From CBDFGQ01 sp965247295 (lineage in GTDB: Bacteria > Chloroflexota > Dehalococcoidia > Lucifugimonadales > JAGWBF01), in NCBI GenBank assembly GCA_965247295.1, contig CBDFGQ010000008.1:62001-126000 (forward strand): a stretch of DNA of 64,000 bases. Direction: 5' to 3'. Shown here piece by piece: positions 44,221-54,552 of this stretch; the first letter of the stretch is position 1; each line of letters starts with the position of its first letter. The position numbers were made by a program, and so were the translations under genes. The notes beneath the pieces are model-generated. The model was not told the origin of the DNA. It saw nothing but the letters and a program-made list of their open reading frames with translations, and did no database searches.

Positions 44221-47200
44221 CTAATAGGTGCGCCGAACGTCTGGCAGCTCGATGACTCCCAAGGCCAGTCTGTAACCGGTAAGGGGACCGTCGTGGCCAT
44301 CATAGACACCGGCGTGGACTATACCCACCCTGACCTGGGAGGATGCCTGGGACCCTCCTGCAGGGTCATAGGCGGGTACGACTTCGTCAATAACGACGCC
44401 GATCCCATGGATGACATGGGCCATGGCACCCACGTGGCCGGCATCGTGGGCGCGCGAGGAGCCAGCACGGGCGTAGCCCCCGAGGTGAGCTTTCTGGCTT
44501 ATAAGGTCCTGAGCAGCTCTGGCAGCGGGAGCTTTTCATCCGTCATCGCCGGCATAGAGCGGGCCACCGATCCCGATGGAGATCCAAACACGGACGATGC
44601 GGCAGATGTCATCAACCTCAGCCTGGGTGGTGCGGGCGACCCGGACGATCCCGTGAGTCAGGCGGTGGACGCCGCAACGGGCCTGGGAGTTACCGTGGTG
44701 ATATCCGCGGGGAACAGCGGTTCCGGATACCAGACCATCGGCTCGCCTGGGGTAGCCCGCAGGGCAATTACGGTGGCTGCCACCACCAAGTCGGATGTCA
44801 TCGCAGGGTTCAGCTCTCGGGGCCCGGTCCCCGGCGAGTGGGCCATGAAGCCCGATATCTGCGCTCCCGGGGTAAGCATAGTCTCGGCGGTGCCTGCGGC
44901 GGGGGTACTGGGACATCCCTCCCGCTACCTGAGCCTCAGCGGGACCAGCATGTCCGCGCCCCACGTTGCGGGAGCGGCGGCGCTCCTGAAGCAGCTCCAT
45001 CCTGCGTGGACGCCCGAGATGATCAAGGCCAACCTGATGAACACTGCCCTGGACCTGAGCTACGACGCATTCACCCAGGGTGCGGGGCGTATGCGCGTGT
45101 ACAAGGCGACACAGGCGGGGGCTACCCTATCTCCCGGAAGCCTCAGCCTGGGCATGGACGACCTGACCCAGGAGATCTGGCAGGTCGACAGGACCCTGAC
45201 CATCACCAACGTCTCTGACTCCGCACGGACCTACGCTATCTCGGTGGAACATGCCCTTCCCACTGGGGCCCTGGCCACGGCCGATACGGACTCGGTTACC
45301 CTGACTCCGGGCCAGTCCAAGCAGCTGCTGTTCCGACTCTCGGTGGACAACGGCGTCGTCCCCAACGCCCCCTCGGAGCCCTTCTCCTTCGAGGGTGCCG
45401 TGGTGGCCCGGTCCGGCGACGAGGCCCTGCGGGTCCCCTTCGCCTTCATCAAGAGCCCGGTGATCAACTTCACCTTCGACGAGAATCCCTGGATCGTGTG
45501 GGTCCACGACAGGGCCGGAAAGTCCTACTTCAACGCTTTCCCTGGGACATCCCTCCAGCTTCCCGTGTCGACGGGCGGCACCTACGCCGCGGTGGTCACC
45601 TACCGCGGCGTGGACACCCGGGTCTTTAAGGAAGGTATAGTGGTCCAGACCGGGGCCAACGTGACGGTGAGCAAGGCCGACGCCATCCACGACGTCGCCA
45701 TCTCCCCGGTGGATATCGAGGGCAAAGCCCTGTCCATTAGGTACGGTGGAGAGCTGGTGGAACACAAGGAGTCGGGACTGGGCCTGTACTTTATCTTCGG
45801 TTTTCCAACCCAGCGGCGTTTCTCCAACATCAGCAACGCCTATTCGTGGGAGTGGGGCGTGACCCGGAGCGCCATGAGCGTGGACCCGGTCTACGACTTC
45901 AACGGGTTCGCCAATGATGGCGTCACGGGCGACCTGCTCTTCCAGTTCCAGCCCGAGGACCTGAAGCACCTTGCCTTCGACTACATCACTCCTCCGGGCC
46001 TCGAGAATCTCCTGGTACGCCATTGGCTCAGCAGCGGCCCCGTGGGTGCGGTTTCCTTCACCCTGTATCACACTCAAGAGACTAGTACACTTAAGGCGCC
46101 CTTCGTGCGAGACGTGTACTTCACGCCCAACCCCTATCCTGACTTTCCCTTTGGGTATTTCTATGAGGATGCATACCCCTTCGATGCGGCGACGGGCCAG
46201 GTTCTCTGGGACTCCCAGATGACGCAGACGCCCCACTTCGCGGCCAGGGACACCACCACCGTCGATGCCTACCTGTCGGGGGCACCCGATGACCCGGTGC
46301 TGACCACAGACTCCTCTCGTATGCCGGTGGCCCTGCCGCCACCTCACTGGTTCGGCCGCTTTACCAATACTGAGTCCAGTATAGACCTGCGTGCGTCCAT
46401 AGGCTGGCAGGACTGGTTCTTCCTCAATCAGATGCAGGACTTGACCCCCGACCCGGACCTGCCCTTCGAGCTGCGCTTGGGTACCGGCGACCTGATCGCG
46501 TCCGGGGACCTCTATACCATGGGTGTCGTCTCGGCGGCTTCGGGGGACTACACCTTCAAAGCCACCTTCGACCAGTACTATCTGGCGGGAACGGGGGGCC
46601 GGGCTACCGTCACGGCCGGATTTGATACTCGAGGCGTGGACAAGGACCCCCCGGCCATGCGTGACCTGAAGGTGCTGCTGGCTGGAGAGGCGTCCGATAC
46701 GGTGGCTCCCACGGCCTCCGGCGAGGTCCGCGTGGCCTTCACCGAGGTCCTTCCGGCGCCGCCGAGCCTACGCTACAGCACCGGCGATGGCGACGAGCTG
46801 AGCATTACCTGGAACGCGCTGCCGGTGAGCGACCTGGGCTCGGGAGATTACAGCGCCACCCTCCCGGTCCTGCCCAACAACACCAACGTGTCCTTGAGTA
46901 TCTATGCCGAGGATGCTTCGGGGAACTACCTACACTATCGCGTGCTCCCCGCCTTCGCCGTCGCCCTGAGCGTCCCCAGGCTTCTGTCGCCCCCCGACGG
47001 CTACCTTACGGGAGACCTTGACATAACCTTTAAATGGGAAGCGGTGCCGGGCGCCATAGCCTACCGCATTCAGATCGACACGGGTGGCGCCTTCAGCTCA
47101 CCCAACCTGATAGACGCTGTCGTGACGGGCGACACCAGGTACACGGCCAGCCTTTCCAAAGGGGCCCACTACTGGTGGGTGCTGGCCCGGGACAGCCAGG

Positions 47201-49728
47201 ACAACGAGAGCGCCTGGTCCACCGTGTGGCGGCTGACCGTAGCCGACACCGTGGTGCAGGTCACTGCCCATTCGGGATACGACGCCAACCCCTCTATCAT
47301 GCAGGCCAGCGATAGCACACTGTGGCTAGCTTGGATGGCCTGCAGGCCCCAGTGCGGGATCTGGTACAAGACCGGCGACGCCTCTGGACTTGCGTGGTCT
47401 CCCGCGACCGAGCTCACGGCGGGCAGTACCTACGGCAATGATTCCCCATCCATTGCCCAGAGCACGGGGGGACGCATCTGGGTGGCGTGGCGCGCCCGGC
47501 GCGATACCAACCCTGGAGGCATCTGGAACAGAGACATCTTCCTGAAGACCAGCGACGACAACGGCGCCACCTGGTCCGCCGAGACCCAGCTCACCGTGCA
47601 TACCGCCGATGACCACAGCCCCGCCATAACTGAAACCAACGACGGGAAGATCTGGCTGGTGTGGCACTCCGACCGGGACGAAAATGATGACCTGTTCAAT
47701 GATGACCTGTTCTACAGCACCAGCGACGATGGGGGCCTTACCTGGTCCGCCGATACTCAACTCACCGTCCACACCGGCAATGACCGGTACCCCGCCATCG
47801 CCCAGATGGCCGATGGGAAGGTCTGGGTGGTGTGGTATGGCTGCCGCCCCCACTGCCAGGTGTGGTATAAGACGAGCTCCGACGGCGGCACCACCTGGTC
47901 CCAGGAGGCCAGGCTCACCCAGGGTTTCAGTATCGCGTACCCCGCCATCGCCCAGACCCCCGATGGGCGCGTCTGGGTGGCGTGGTACTCATATCAGGAT
48001 ACCAATCCCGCCGGCATTGGCAACTCCGACGTCTTCTACAAGTTCAGCGACGACAATGGGGCCAACTGGTCCCAGGACATCCGGTTCACCCACCACCTTG
48101 GCGATGACTGGGACCCAGGTATCACACCCCTCTCCCCCGGTAACCTTGGCCTGATTTGGAGCTCCTCTCGGGCCGGCAACTACGACATCTGGTACGGCAT
48201 ACCCGGCGTGCGGGAGGACGTGAGCCCCCCACCCGTAGTCCAGGCGGCCACCCACCTGCCCGCTCCCAACCCCGACGCCAACGATGTGGTCACCGTCACC
48301 GCCCGCGTTCTGGACGAGTCCGGTGTCGCCGGTGCGGCATTGGTCTGGACCGTGAATGATGTTGCCACGGCGGACCGCCCCATGTACGACGATGGCGCTA
48401 ACGGGGACGGCCTGGCCGGAGATGGGACTTTCGCTGTCCAGATCGGCCCCTTCCCCGCCGGGACCCGGGTCTCCTACCAGGTACGGGGAACTGATATTGA
48501 GGGCAACTCCGTGGTGGATCCTCAGACGCCTAAGTCATTTGTGTCCCTGGAGCCCTTCGTAGGGACATCAAACATCCTGCTGGTGCTGGATGACAGTTCC
48601 CCTGGCATCGGCGATAGGTTCTACAAGGATGCGCTTGCAGACCTGGGGCTGCCCTTCGACTTCTGGGATGGGACTCTCAGGGGCTTTACAGATCTGACCA
48701 CCCTGAACCAGTACCTGGGTGGAGTGGTGATATGGTCCATGCCCGACTTCGCCTTCCGGCTGAACGACGAATTCCCGGGGGTTGTGGCCGCTTACCTGGA
48801 CGGCGGGGGGAGGCTGTTTGTCAGCGGGCAGAACGTGGACTTTTACATGAGATACAGCGGATTCTACCTGGACTACCTGCATGCAAACTTCGTTCAGGAC
48901 GACACCAACGTCCTCGCCTTGAAGGGAGTAACGGGGGACCCCATCAGCGACGGCCTTAGATTCAACATCGCCGCGGGAGACGGGGCCAACAACCAATTCG
49001 GGCCCAGCGAGATCGACCCCATCTCCCCTGCGGTGCCCGTGCTCCTCTATGATGAGACCGTCGTCCTAGCCGAGGGGGTGGCGCCCCAATCCCCTGACCA
49101 CGAAAAGGAGGGAGTGACGGCCCCCTCCGACAACTCCGAGGGTGGGGTGGAGGCCTCCGCGATCCTCTCCAGCGGCACCGCCGCACTGCGGGTAGACACC
49201 GGCGTGTACAAGGTGGTGTATTTCGCCTTTGGCTTCGAGGCCATCAGCTCCCGGCAGCAGCGGGCCCTGGTGATGCAGGGTGTCCTGGACTGGCTTATCC
49301 AGGCGCCCACCAGTTCCATATCCGGCCGCGTGGACCTACAGTGGCGGTCCGACGACGCTGGGGCCCTGGTCTCCCTGGTGGGCACTGGGACCGGCGCGCT
49401 CACCAGTGCGAATGGGACCTTTGTGCTGGAGGGAGTTGCGGCGGGGACTTACAGTGTGGAGGTGACGCTACCCACCTATCTCCCGGCCACAAGGACCGGT
49501 ATAATCGTATCTGGCGGACAGGTGACGCAGCTGCCCACTGTGGTCCTGACGGGTGGTGACGTGACTCTGGATGGACGGGTTGATCAGGGCGACCTCGCCA
49601 GTCTGGTCCGCGACTTAAATGTGGTCGGAAGCGGGCCGGGTCGAGACCTGAACCAGGATGGGATGGTGGACCTCCTTGACCTTGGCCGGGTAGGGCTCAA
49701 CTTTGGCCTGGCGGAGAGCAGGTGGTAG
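44161..49728 (+). CDS. S8 subtilisin-like protease, catalytic and C-terminal part (5'-truncated by MITE)
   Basis: An intact 1855-codon frame, though its nominal TTG start lies inside the MITE; native sequence begins at IGAPNVWQL (44219). Catalytic triad: Asp49 (AIIDTGVDYTHPDL), His88 (GHGTHVAG), Ser263 (GTSMSAPHVAGAAALL). Downstream are Fn3-like beta regions and a block of four to five BNR/sialidase-like repeats (SDDNGATWSAETQLTVHT, KVWVVWYGCRPHCQVWYKT; about residues 1040-1350). A glutaminase-like fold follows (NILLVLDDSSPG, GVVAAYLDGGGRLFVSG), then a carboxypeptidase-regulatory-like domain and a dockerin-like pair (GDVTLDGRVDQGDLASL, LNQDGMVDLLDLGRVGLNFG). It should be a secreted or surface protease. 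Without signal peptide and prodomain it is probably not functional now. Confidence 0.88.
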   Translation: MDYLTLHPPRLYALPFFRSLLIGAPNVWQLDDSQGQSVTGKGTVVAIIDTGVDYTHPDLGGCLGPSCRVIGGYDFVNNDADPMDDMGHGTHVAGIVGARGASTGVAPEVSFLAYKVLSSSGSGSFSSVIAGIERATDPDGDPNTDDAADVINLSLGGAGDPDDPVSQAVDAATGLGVTVVISAGNSGSGYQTIGSPGVARRAITVAATTKSDVIAGFSSRGPVPGEWAMKPDICAPGVSIVSAVPAAGVLGHPSRYLSLSGTSMSAPHVAGAAALLKQLHPAWTPEMIKANLMNTALDLSYDAFTQGAGRMRVYKATQAGATLSPGSLSLGMDDLTQEIWQVDRTLTITNVSDSARTYAISVEHALPTGALATADTDSVTLTPGQSKQLLFRLSVDNGVVPNAPSEPFSFEGAVVARSGDEALRVPFAFIKSPVINFTFDENPWIVWVHDRAGKSYFNAFPGTSLQLPVSTGGTYAAVVTYRGVDTRVFKEGIVVQTGANVTVSKADAIHDVAISPVDIEGKALSIRYGGELVEHKESGLGLYFIFGFPTQRRFSNISNAYSWEWGVTRSAMSVDPVYDFNGFANDGVTGDLLFQFQPEDLKHLAFDYITPPGLENLLVRHWLSSGPVGAVSFTLYHTQETSTLKAPFVRDVYFTPNPYPDFPFGYFYEDAYPFDAATGQVLWDSQMTQTPHFAARDTTTVDAYLSGAPDDPVLTTDSSRMPVALPPPHWFGRFTNTESSIDLRASIGWQDWFFLNQMQDLTPDPDLPFELRLGTGDLIASGDLYTMGVVSAASGDYTFKATFDQYYLAGTGGRATVTAGFDTRGVDKDPPAMRDLKVLLAGEASDTVAPTASGEVRVAFTEVLPAPPSLRYSTGDGDELSITWNALPVSDLGSGDYSATLPVLPNNTNVSLSIYAEDASGNYLHYRVLPAFAVALSVPRLLSPPDGYLTGDLDITFKWEAVPGAIAYRIQIDTGGAFSSPNLIDAVVTGDTRYTASLSKGAHYWWVLARDSQDNESAWSTVWRLTVADTVVQVTAHSGYDANPSIMQASDSTLWLAWMACRPQCGIWYKTGDASGLAWSPATELTAGSTYGNDSPSIAQSTGGRIWVAWRARRDTNPGGIWNRDIFLKTSDDNGATWSAETQLTVHTADDHSPAITETNDGKIWLVWHSDRDENDDLFNDDLFYSTSDDGGLTWSADTQLTVHTGNDRYPAIAQMADGKVWVVWYGCRPHCQVWYKTSSDGGTTWSQEARLTQGFSIAYPAIAQTPDGRVWVAWYSYQDTNPAGIGNSDVFYKFSDDNGANWSQDIRFTHHLGDDWDPGITPLSPGNLGLIWSSSRAGNYDIWYGIPGVREDVSPPPVVQAATHLPAPNPDANDVVTVTARVLDESGVAGAALVWTVNDVATADRPMYDDGANGDGLAGDGTFAVQIGPFPAGTRVSYQVRGTDIEGNSVVDPQTPKSFVSLEPFVGTSNILLVLDDSSPGIGDRFYKDALADLGLPFDFWDGTLRGFTDLTTLNQYLGGVVIWSMPDFAFRLNDEFPGVVAAYLDGGGRLFVSGQNVDFYMRYSGFYLDYLHANFVQDDTNVLALKGVTGDPISDGLRFNIAAGDGANNQFGPSEIDPISPAVPVLLYDETVVLAEGVAPQSPDHEKEGVTAPSDNSEGGVEASAILSSGTAALRVDTGVYKVVYFAFGFEAISSRQQRALVMQGVLDWLIQAPTSSISGRVDLQWRSDDAGALVSLVGTGTGALTSANGTFVLEGVAAGTYSVEVTLPTYLPATRTGIIVSGGQVTQLPTVVLTGGDVTLDGRVDQGDLASLVRDLNVVGSGPGRDLNQDGMVDLLDLGRVGLNFGLAESRW

Positions 49729-50417
49729 CGAGCGCGGTGCCTGTCCCGCCCGTGGCCGCGGTACTTCTAGGCATCGTGGCCGTGTTTTTGATGGTATCGG
49801 CCTGTGGCCAGGATGCTACGCCTGCATCGTCGGCCGAACCTGAGGGTCAACTGACAACCCAGCCGGCAGCTACCCCCACCCCTTCCCCCTCTCCTACGCC
49901 GACCCCGGCGCGTATGCCCACACCGACGGCCACCAGCACACCATCTCCCACGCCAACGGCTTCCCCGACCCCTGCTGTGACGGTTACGCCCGTGCCCAGC
50001 CCCACGGATACGCCCTCCCCCCTCCCCCCTCCCGCCGTCACCCCATTCCCCATCTATGCCCCGGACATTTCTCCAACTCCACCCGCACCGGAGCCAACAC
50101 CTGACACGGGAACCGTCACTCCGGGGCCCAGGCCAGCCGATGGCACGGAGGAGGTAGGCATGGAGGTACCAGAGGGGGCGCGTACGATCGTCGATCTGGC
50201 CAAAGAGAACCTGGCCAACAGGCTGGGGATCGAGCCGGAGCAGGTGAGTGTGGTGAGCGTCGAGTCTGTCAGCTGGCCGGATACGAGCCTGGGCAACCCC
50301 GAGCCCGGCATGATGTATGCTCAGGTGATCACTCCAGGGTACCTGCTGTTCCTCTCAGCCCAGGGGAAGCGCTACGAGTACCATACCTCCACCAGCCATG
50401 CGATACCGATAAAGTAG
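49722..50417 (+). CDS. Thr/Pro-rich lipoprotein with C-terminal conserved domain
   Basis: A 231-residue lipoprotein, lipobox MVSAC with Cys28. A stalk of about 115 residues of TPTPSP repeats follows, then a compact domain (about 150-231): LAKENLANRLGI, VSWPDTSLGNPEPGMMYAQV, ITPGYLLFLSAQGKRYEYHT. That domain type, with WPDxSLGxPxPG and PGY motifs, recurs in secreted bacterial proteins without known function. The GTG at 49722 overlaps the protease stop by 7 bp with GGAG upstream, so translation was coupled to the protease and a shared surface role is likely. Confidence 0.75.
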   Translation: MVASAVPVPPVAAVLLGIVAVFLMVSACGQDATPASSAEPEGQLTTQPAATPTPSPSPTPTPARMPTPTATSTPSPTPTASPTPAVTVTPVPSPTDTPSPLPPPAVTPFPIYAPDISPTPPAPEPTPDTGTVTPGPRPADGTEEVGMEVPEGARTIVDLAKENLANRLGIEPEQVSVVSVESVSWPDTSLGNPEPGMMYAQVITPGYLLFLSAQGKRYEYHTSTSHAIPIK

Positions 50418-50632
50418 GCGGGTCTGCCTGCTGCCCGGAGACACTTTACTACTGCATCCCACTAGTCCACTGCAGACGACGTTCACGGCCTTAACCCATC
50501 CCCGGGTTCCTAGACTTTGGGTGTGGTCACATTGAGTAGCGGCCTGCAAGGACCTATGATATCCTTCGTGATGTACGTCAGAGCCGGTCGGGCTGGCTTT
50601 GGTCGAGGCATTGAAGGAGGTGGACCGGGCCC

Positions 50633-53600
50633 ATGGCTGGAGGGACCCCAATCTACTACGTCGGATGCGATATCGGCGGCACCTTCACCGACCTCGTCCT
50701 GTATGACTCCAGCTCCGGAGAGATAGTCATCACGAAGGTGGTCACCGATCCCGGCGACCCCTCGGAGGGCGTGATCAACGGGGCCCGCGCTCTCAAGAGC
50801 AGAGTCCATGACTACTTGAGCGCCACCCGCGAGTTTATCCATGCCACCACCCTCGTCGCTAACGCCGTCGTAGAGAGGAGGGGCAGCAAGACGGCCCTCC
50901 TGGCCACCAGGGGCTTTCGCGACGTGCTGGAGCTGCGCCGCCACGTTCGAATAAAGAACACCGAAATGTGGAACGACCCGCCTGAGCCCCTGGTGCCCCG
51001 GCACCTGCGCCTGCCGGTAACCGAAAGGGCCTACGCCGATGGCCGCATCCTGGCGCCGGTTGACGAGGACGAGGTACGGCGGAACGTCGAGTACTTTCTA
51101 GAACAGGGGATAGAGTCTGTCGCGGTCGCGTTTTTACACTCGTACGCCAACGGTACCAATGAGCAATGCGTCGGGCGTATCATACGGGAGCTGGCACCCG
51201 ATATGGCAGTCTCCCTCTCCTCACAGGTGCTGCCCGAGTACCAGGAATATGAACGTACCGCGACGACAGTGGTCAACGCCTACGTAAAGCCCATCACCCA
51301 GGGGTACCTTCGCCGCCTCGAGGGTCGCCTGGCCGACGAGGGTTTCCAGAGTAAGCTGTTCGTCACCCTCTCCAACGGTGGCCTGGCCTCTCTGGAGACG
51401 GCGAGCGAGTTCCCGGTGCGGGCCATCGAGTCCGGCCCTGTGGCGGGGGCCGTGGCGGCCCAGCTCTTCGCCAGGCTATCTGGCCTGGATGAGGTCCTTT
51501 CCCTGGATATGGGTGGCACCACCGCAAAGACCTGCCTGATTAAGAGCGGAGCTCTGCCCCTTACCTCCGAGCTGGAAGTGGCCCGCTCGGAGCGACTGCA
51601 GAGGGGCAGCGGCTATCCGGTGGCCATCCCCTCCGTGGACCTCATCGAGATAGGAGCAGGTGGGGGGAGCCTTGCCCGCGTCAACGACCTGGGTCTGGTG
51701 CAGGTAGGGCCGGAGAGCGCCGGCGCCGACCCTGGGCCCATCTGTTACGGGTTCGGTGGAGAAGACACTACTGTGACCGATGCCGATCTCGTCCTGGGAT
51801 ACCTCGATCCCGACTACTTCCTCGGCGGCGAGATGAAGCTGGACATCGATAGTGCCGCCCGGGGACTCCAGAAGCGGCTGGCGGAGCCCCTGGGCCGTGA
51901 GCTGCTGGACGTAGCCTGGACGGTGCACCAGGTGGTGAACGAGAACATGGCGGCTGCCGTGAAGATGCACGTGATAGAAAGGGGCGGCGACCCGGCTCGG
52001 TCCAGCCTGGTCGCCTTCGGTGGAGCCGGCCCTGTGCATGCCTACGACGTGGCTCACAAACTGGGTATCCAGAAGGTCCTGGTACCTCCCCTGGCGGGGG
52101 TGACCTCGGCGCTGGGTCTCCTGGCGGCGCCTCCCGCATTCGATATGTCGCGCACGTACAAGGTACCCTTTCAGCGCCTCGACTTTGCCGCGCTGCAGGC
52201 GGGCTTCCAGGAAATGGAAAGAGAGGTGGAGGGGCTTCTGAGGGGAGTGGACCCGGACGGGCCGGCCCAGTTCTCCCGTTCGGTGGACGTCTGCTATATC
52301 GGCCAGGGGTACCAGGTCCCTATTGAGCTTCCAGAGGGAGACCTCACCACCATGAACCGGGAGACGTTGTGGGACCGCTTTGCCAAGGAGTACGAGGCCA
52401 AGTACGGATATTTTTACGACGATATCCCGGCCCAGGTGGTCAACCTGAGGGTACGTGGGAGCATCGCGGGCCGCGAGCTGGTCCTTAAAACCCTACCCCG
52501 AAAAGCGAGTTCCAATGTATCGGAGGCCCTAAAGGGCGAGCGGCCCGTCTATTCTGTATCCAAAGGTGGGATGGTCCCCCACCTGGTTTACGACCGGTAT
52601 CGCCTTGGCCCGGGTATGTCCATCCGGGGCCCGGCCATCATCGAGGAGAAGGAATCTACTACTGTGGTGGCGGAGGGAGGAAGTGTGGAGGTAGACGACT
52701 ATGGCACCCTGGTCATATCGGTGGGACAGGCCGGGACTGGCGCTGCCAAGCCGGATTCTCTGAACCTTGACATGATCTGGCCCCGCCTTATCTCCATCGC
52801 CGACGAAATGGCCACCACTCAGATACGGACCGCCTTCTCCCACGATGTCATAGAGGTCCACGATATGTCCACGGGCATCTGCGATCCCCGGGGGTACCTC
52901 GTTGCCCAGACCAACCTTGGCGCCACTGGCCACACGGGGACCATGCCTCCGCTGGTGAAAAACATCCTGCAGAAGGTCCCCCGGGAGTGTATGCACCCAG
53001 GGGATGCTTACATCACCAACGATCCCTGGGTACAGTCGGGTCATACGGCCGACATCTTCGTGGTCACACCCGCCTTCCTCGGTCCCCGGCTTATCGGCTT
53101 CGCGGTAACCAGCATCCACCATCTGGACATCGGAGGAAGGGCCGGCTCGGGTCTTACCGAGGAGGTGTACGAGGAAGGGCTCATCTTGCCTATTTTGCCC
53201 CTTATGCGCGAAGGAAAGCCGAACGAGGAGCTCTTCAGCATCATACGGCGTAACGTGAGGTTCAGCGAGAGGGTGATTGGGGACCTGCGGTCCCAGGTGG
53301 CCACGGGCTACGTTGGGGCCCAGCGCCTGGCCCAGCTGCTGGAGGAGCAGGATCTCAGCTCGATCGAAGGAGTTGCCGACGAAATCATCGCGCGGAGCGA
53401 AACTGTCATGCGTCAGGGCATCGGCGCCCTTAGAGACGGTACCTATCGCTCGCGTTTCGCCCTTGACATGGCTGACCAGTCGGGCAACCCCCTGCAGCTA
53501 TGCCTGGCCCTGACGGTGCGCGGCGATGAGCTGTACGCTGATTTTACGGGCACCTCTCCCCAGGTCCGCCGCCCCATCAACGACCCCTTGAATCACGTGC

Positions 53601-54427
53601 GCGCCTTCATGGTGGAAGCGATAAAGATGATCTGCGCTCCCCACGCTCCCAACAACGAAGGCTCCCACCGGCCCATTTTCACTTATGCCCCTGAGGGGTG
53701 CCTGCTAAACCCGACGTATCCGGCGCCGGTGTTCTGGCGCATAGTGGGTACGCTGTCCTCGGACCTGGCTCTGGCTGCATTGAGCCAGGCTGCTCCAGAG
53801 CTGGTGCCGGCAGGAACGGGCTCCCTCCCAATCTTCCAGTTCTATATATCGGGACTGCGGCGGTCGGGGCAGCCCTTTTCGCTGCATCAGCACGCATTCG
53901 GTGGCATGGGCGGTCGTCCGGGCAGAGACGGGCTGGCTTCGGTCAGCTTCCCCTATAGCGTGCGGGAGGTTTCCACCGAGGGCTCCGAGATGGAAACGCC
54001 CCTGCTCTACGAGAAACGGGAAATCCCCTGTGACTCGGGGGGCGCGGGCCAGTGGCGAGGCGGATCTGGCGAGGAGCTGGTCATACGGGCCCTTCCAGAT
54101 GGGGACGTGGGCCCCGAGAAGCTAATCGTCTTCTCGGGCGCCGGTGGACGCTTTACGGAGCCTCCCCACGGTATAAGTGGGGGCCGCCCTGGTGCCAGAG
54201 CGGAGATTCTGGTGGATGGGGTGCCCCAGGACCCGGCTACCCTGGGTAACTCGCCCGAGGTGCACCTGCGCAGCGACCAGGTCCTGACCATAAGGCTGGC
54301 GGGTGGTGGCGGCTATGGCGACCCTAGGAAGAGGAATCCCAGGCTCATCCAGGCCGATCTGGACAACGGCTACATCTCCAAAGAGACGGCCATCCGCGAC
54401 TACGGGTACGACCCCGATTCCATCTAA
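50633..54427 (+). CDS. fused hydantoinase/oxoprolinase (HyuA-HyuB)
   Basis: A 1264-residue single-chain enzyme. The N-terminal half is the ATP-dependent HyuA part: GCDIGGTFTDLVLYD, LSLDMGGTTAKTCLI and SAGADPGPICYGFGG are the ASKHA phosphate motifs, with FGGAGPVHAYDVA near residue 460. A linker near residue 700 leads to the HyuB part: IRTAFSHDVIEVHDMSTGIC, GHTGTMPPLVKNIL, GDAYITNDPWVQSGHTADIF, ending GGGGYGDPRKRNP. The fusion matches the layout of eukaryotic-type 5-oxoprolinase; bacteria usually have two genes. It opens N-methylhydantoin, 5-oxoproline or acetone-carboxylase-like substrates, and which one is not readable. ATG 50633 with AAGGAGG upstream. Confidence 0.93.
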   Translation: MAGGTPIYYVGCDIGGTFTDLVLYDSSSGEIVITKVVTDPGDPSEGVINGARALKSRVHDYLSATREFIHATTLVANAVVERRGSKTALLATRGFRDVLELRRHVRIKNTEMWNDPPEPLVPRHLRLPVTERAYADGRILAPVDEDEVRRNVEYFLEQGIESVAVAFLHSYANGTNEQCVGRIIRELAPDMAVSLSSQVLPEYQEYERTATTVVNAYVKPITQGYLRRLEGRLADEGFQSKLFVTLSNGGLASLETASEFPVRAIESGPVAGAVAAQLFARLSGLDEVLSLDMGGTTAKTCLIKSGALPLTSELEVARSERLQRGSGYPVAIPSVDLIEIGAGGGSLARVNDLGLVQVGPESAGADPGPICYGFGGEDTTVTDADLVLGYLDPDYFLGGEMKLDIDSAARGLQKRLAEPLGRELLDVAWTVHQVVNENMAAAVKMHVIERGGDPARSSLVAFGGAGPVHAYDVAHKLGIQKVLVPPLAGVTSALGLLAAPPAFDMSRTYKVPFQRLDFAALQAGFQEMEREVEGLLRGVDPDGPAQFSRSVDVCYIGQGYQVPIELPEGDLTTMNRETLWDRFAKEYEAKYGYFYDDIPAQVVNLRVRGSIAGRELVLKTLPRKASSNVSEALKGERPVYSVSKGGMVPHLVYDRYRLGPGMSIRGPAIIEEKESTTVVAEGGSVEVDDYGTLVISVGQAGTGAAKPDSLNLDMIWPRLISIADEMATTQIRTAFSHDVIEVHDMSTGICDPRGYLVAQTNLGATGHTGTMPPLVKNILQKVPRECMHPGDAYITNDPWVQSGHTADIFVVTPAFLGPRLIGFAVTSIHHLDIGGRAGSGLTEEVYEEGLILPILPLMREGKPNEELFSIIRRNVRFSERVIGDLRSQVATGYVGAQRLAQLLEEQDLSSIEGVADEIIARSETVMRQGIGALRDGTYRSRFALDMADQSGNPLQLCLALTVRGDELYADFTGTSPQVRRPINDPLNHVRAFMVEAIKMICAPHAPNNEGSHRPIFTYAPEGCLLNPTYPAPVFWRIVGTLSSDLALAALSQAAPELVPAGTGSLPIFQFYISGLRRSGQPFSLHQHAFGGMGGRPGRDGLASVSFPYSVREVSTEGSEMETPLLYEKREIPCDSGGAGQWRGGSGEELVIRALPDGDVGPEKLIVFSGAGGRFTEPPHGISGGRPGARAEILVDGVPQDPATLGNSPEVHLRSDQVLTIRLAGGGGYGDPRKRNPRLIQADLDNGYISKETAIRDYGYDPDSI

Positions 54428-54552
54428 TCCTCTAGAAGCTGGCGGCTCCCGGAACACGTATATTGACACCTCTTGCCCCATGAGTTACCGTATGCGTGCG
54501 TACCTGGCCGAGCGCCCCCGGTACTGCAGATGGAGGCGTTCAGGAGGATAGC

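Noticed and set aside
45127..46347. 406-codon minus-strand frame within the protease gene
   Set aside because: Antisense shadow of the S8 protease; the plus frame carries the catalytic triad and domain repeats.
49847..50053. Gly/Val repeat protein on the minus strand
   Set aside because: It is a shadow of the TPTP repeat codons in the lipoprotein stalk.
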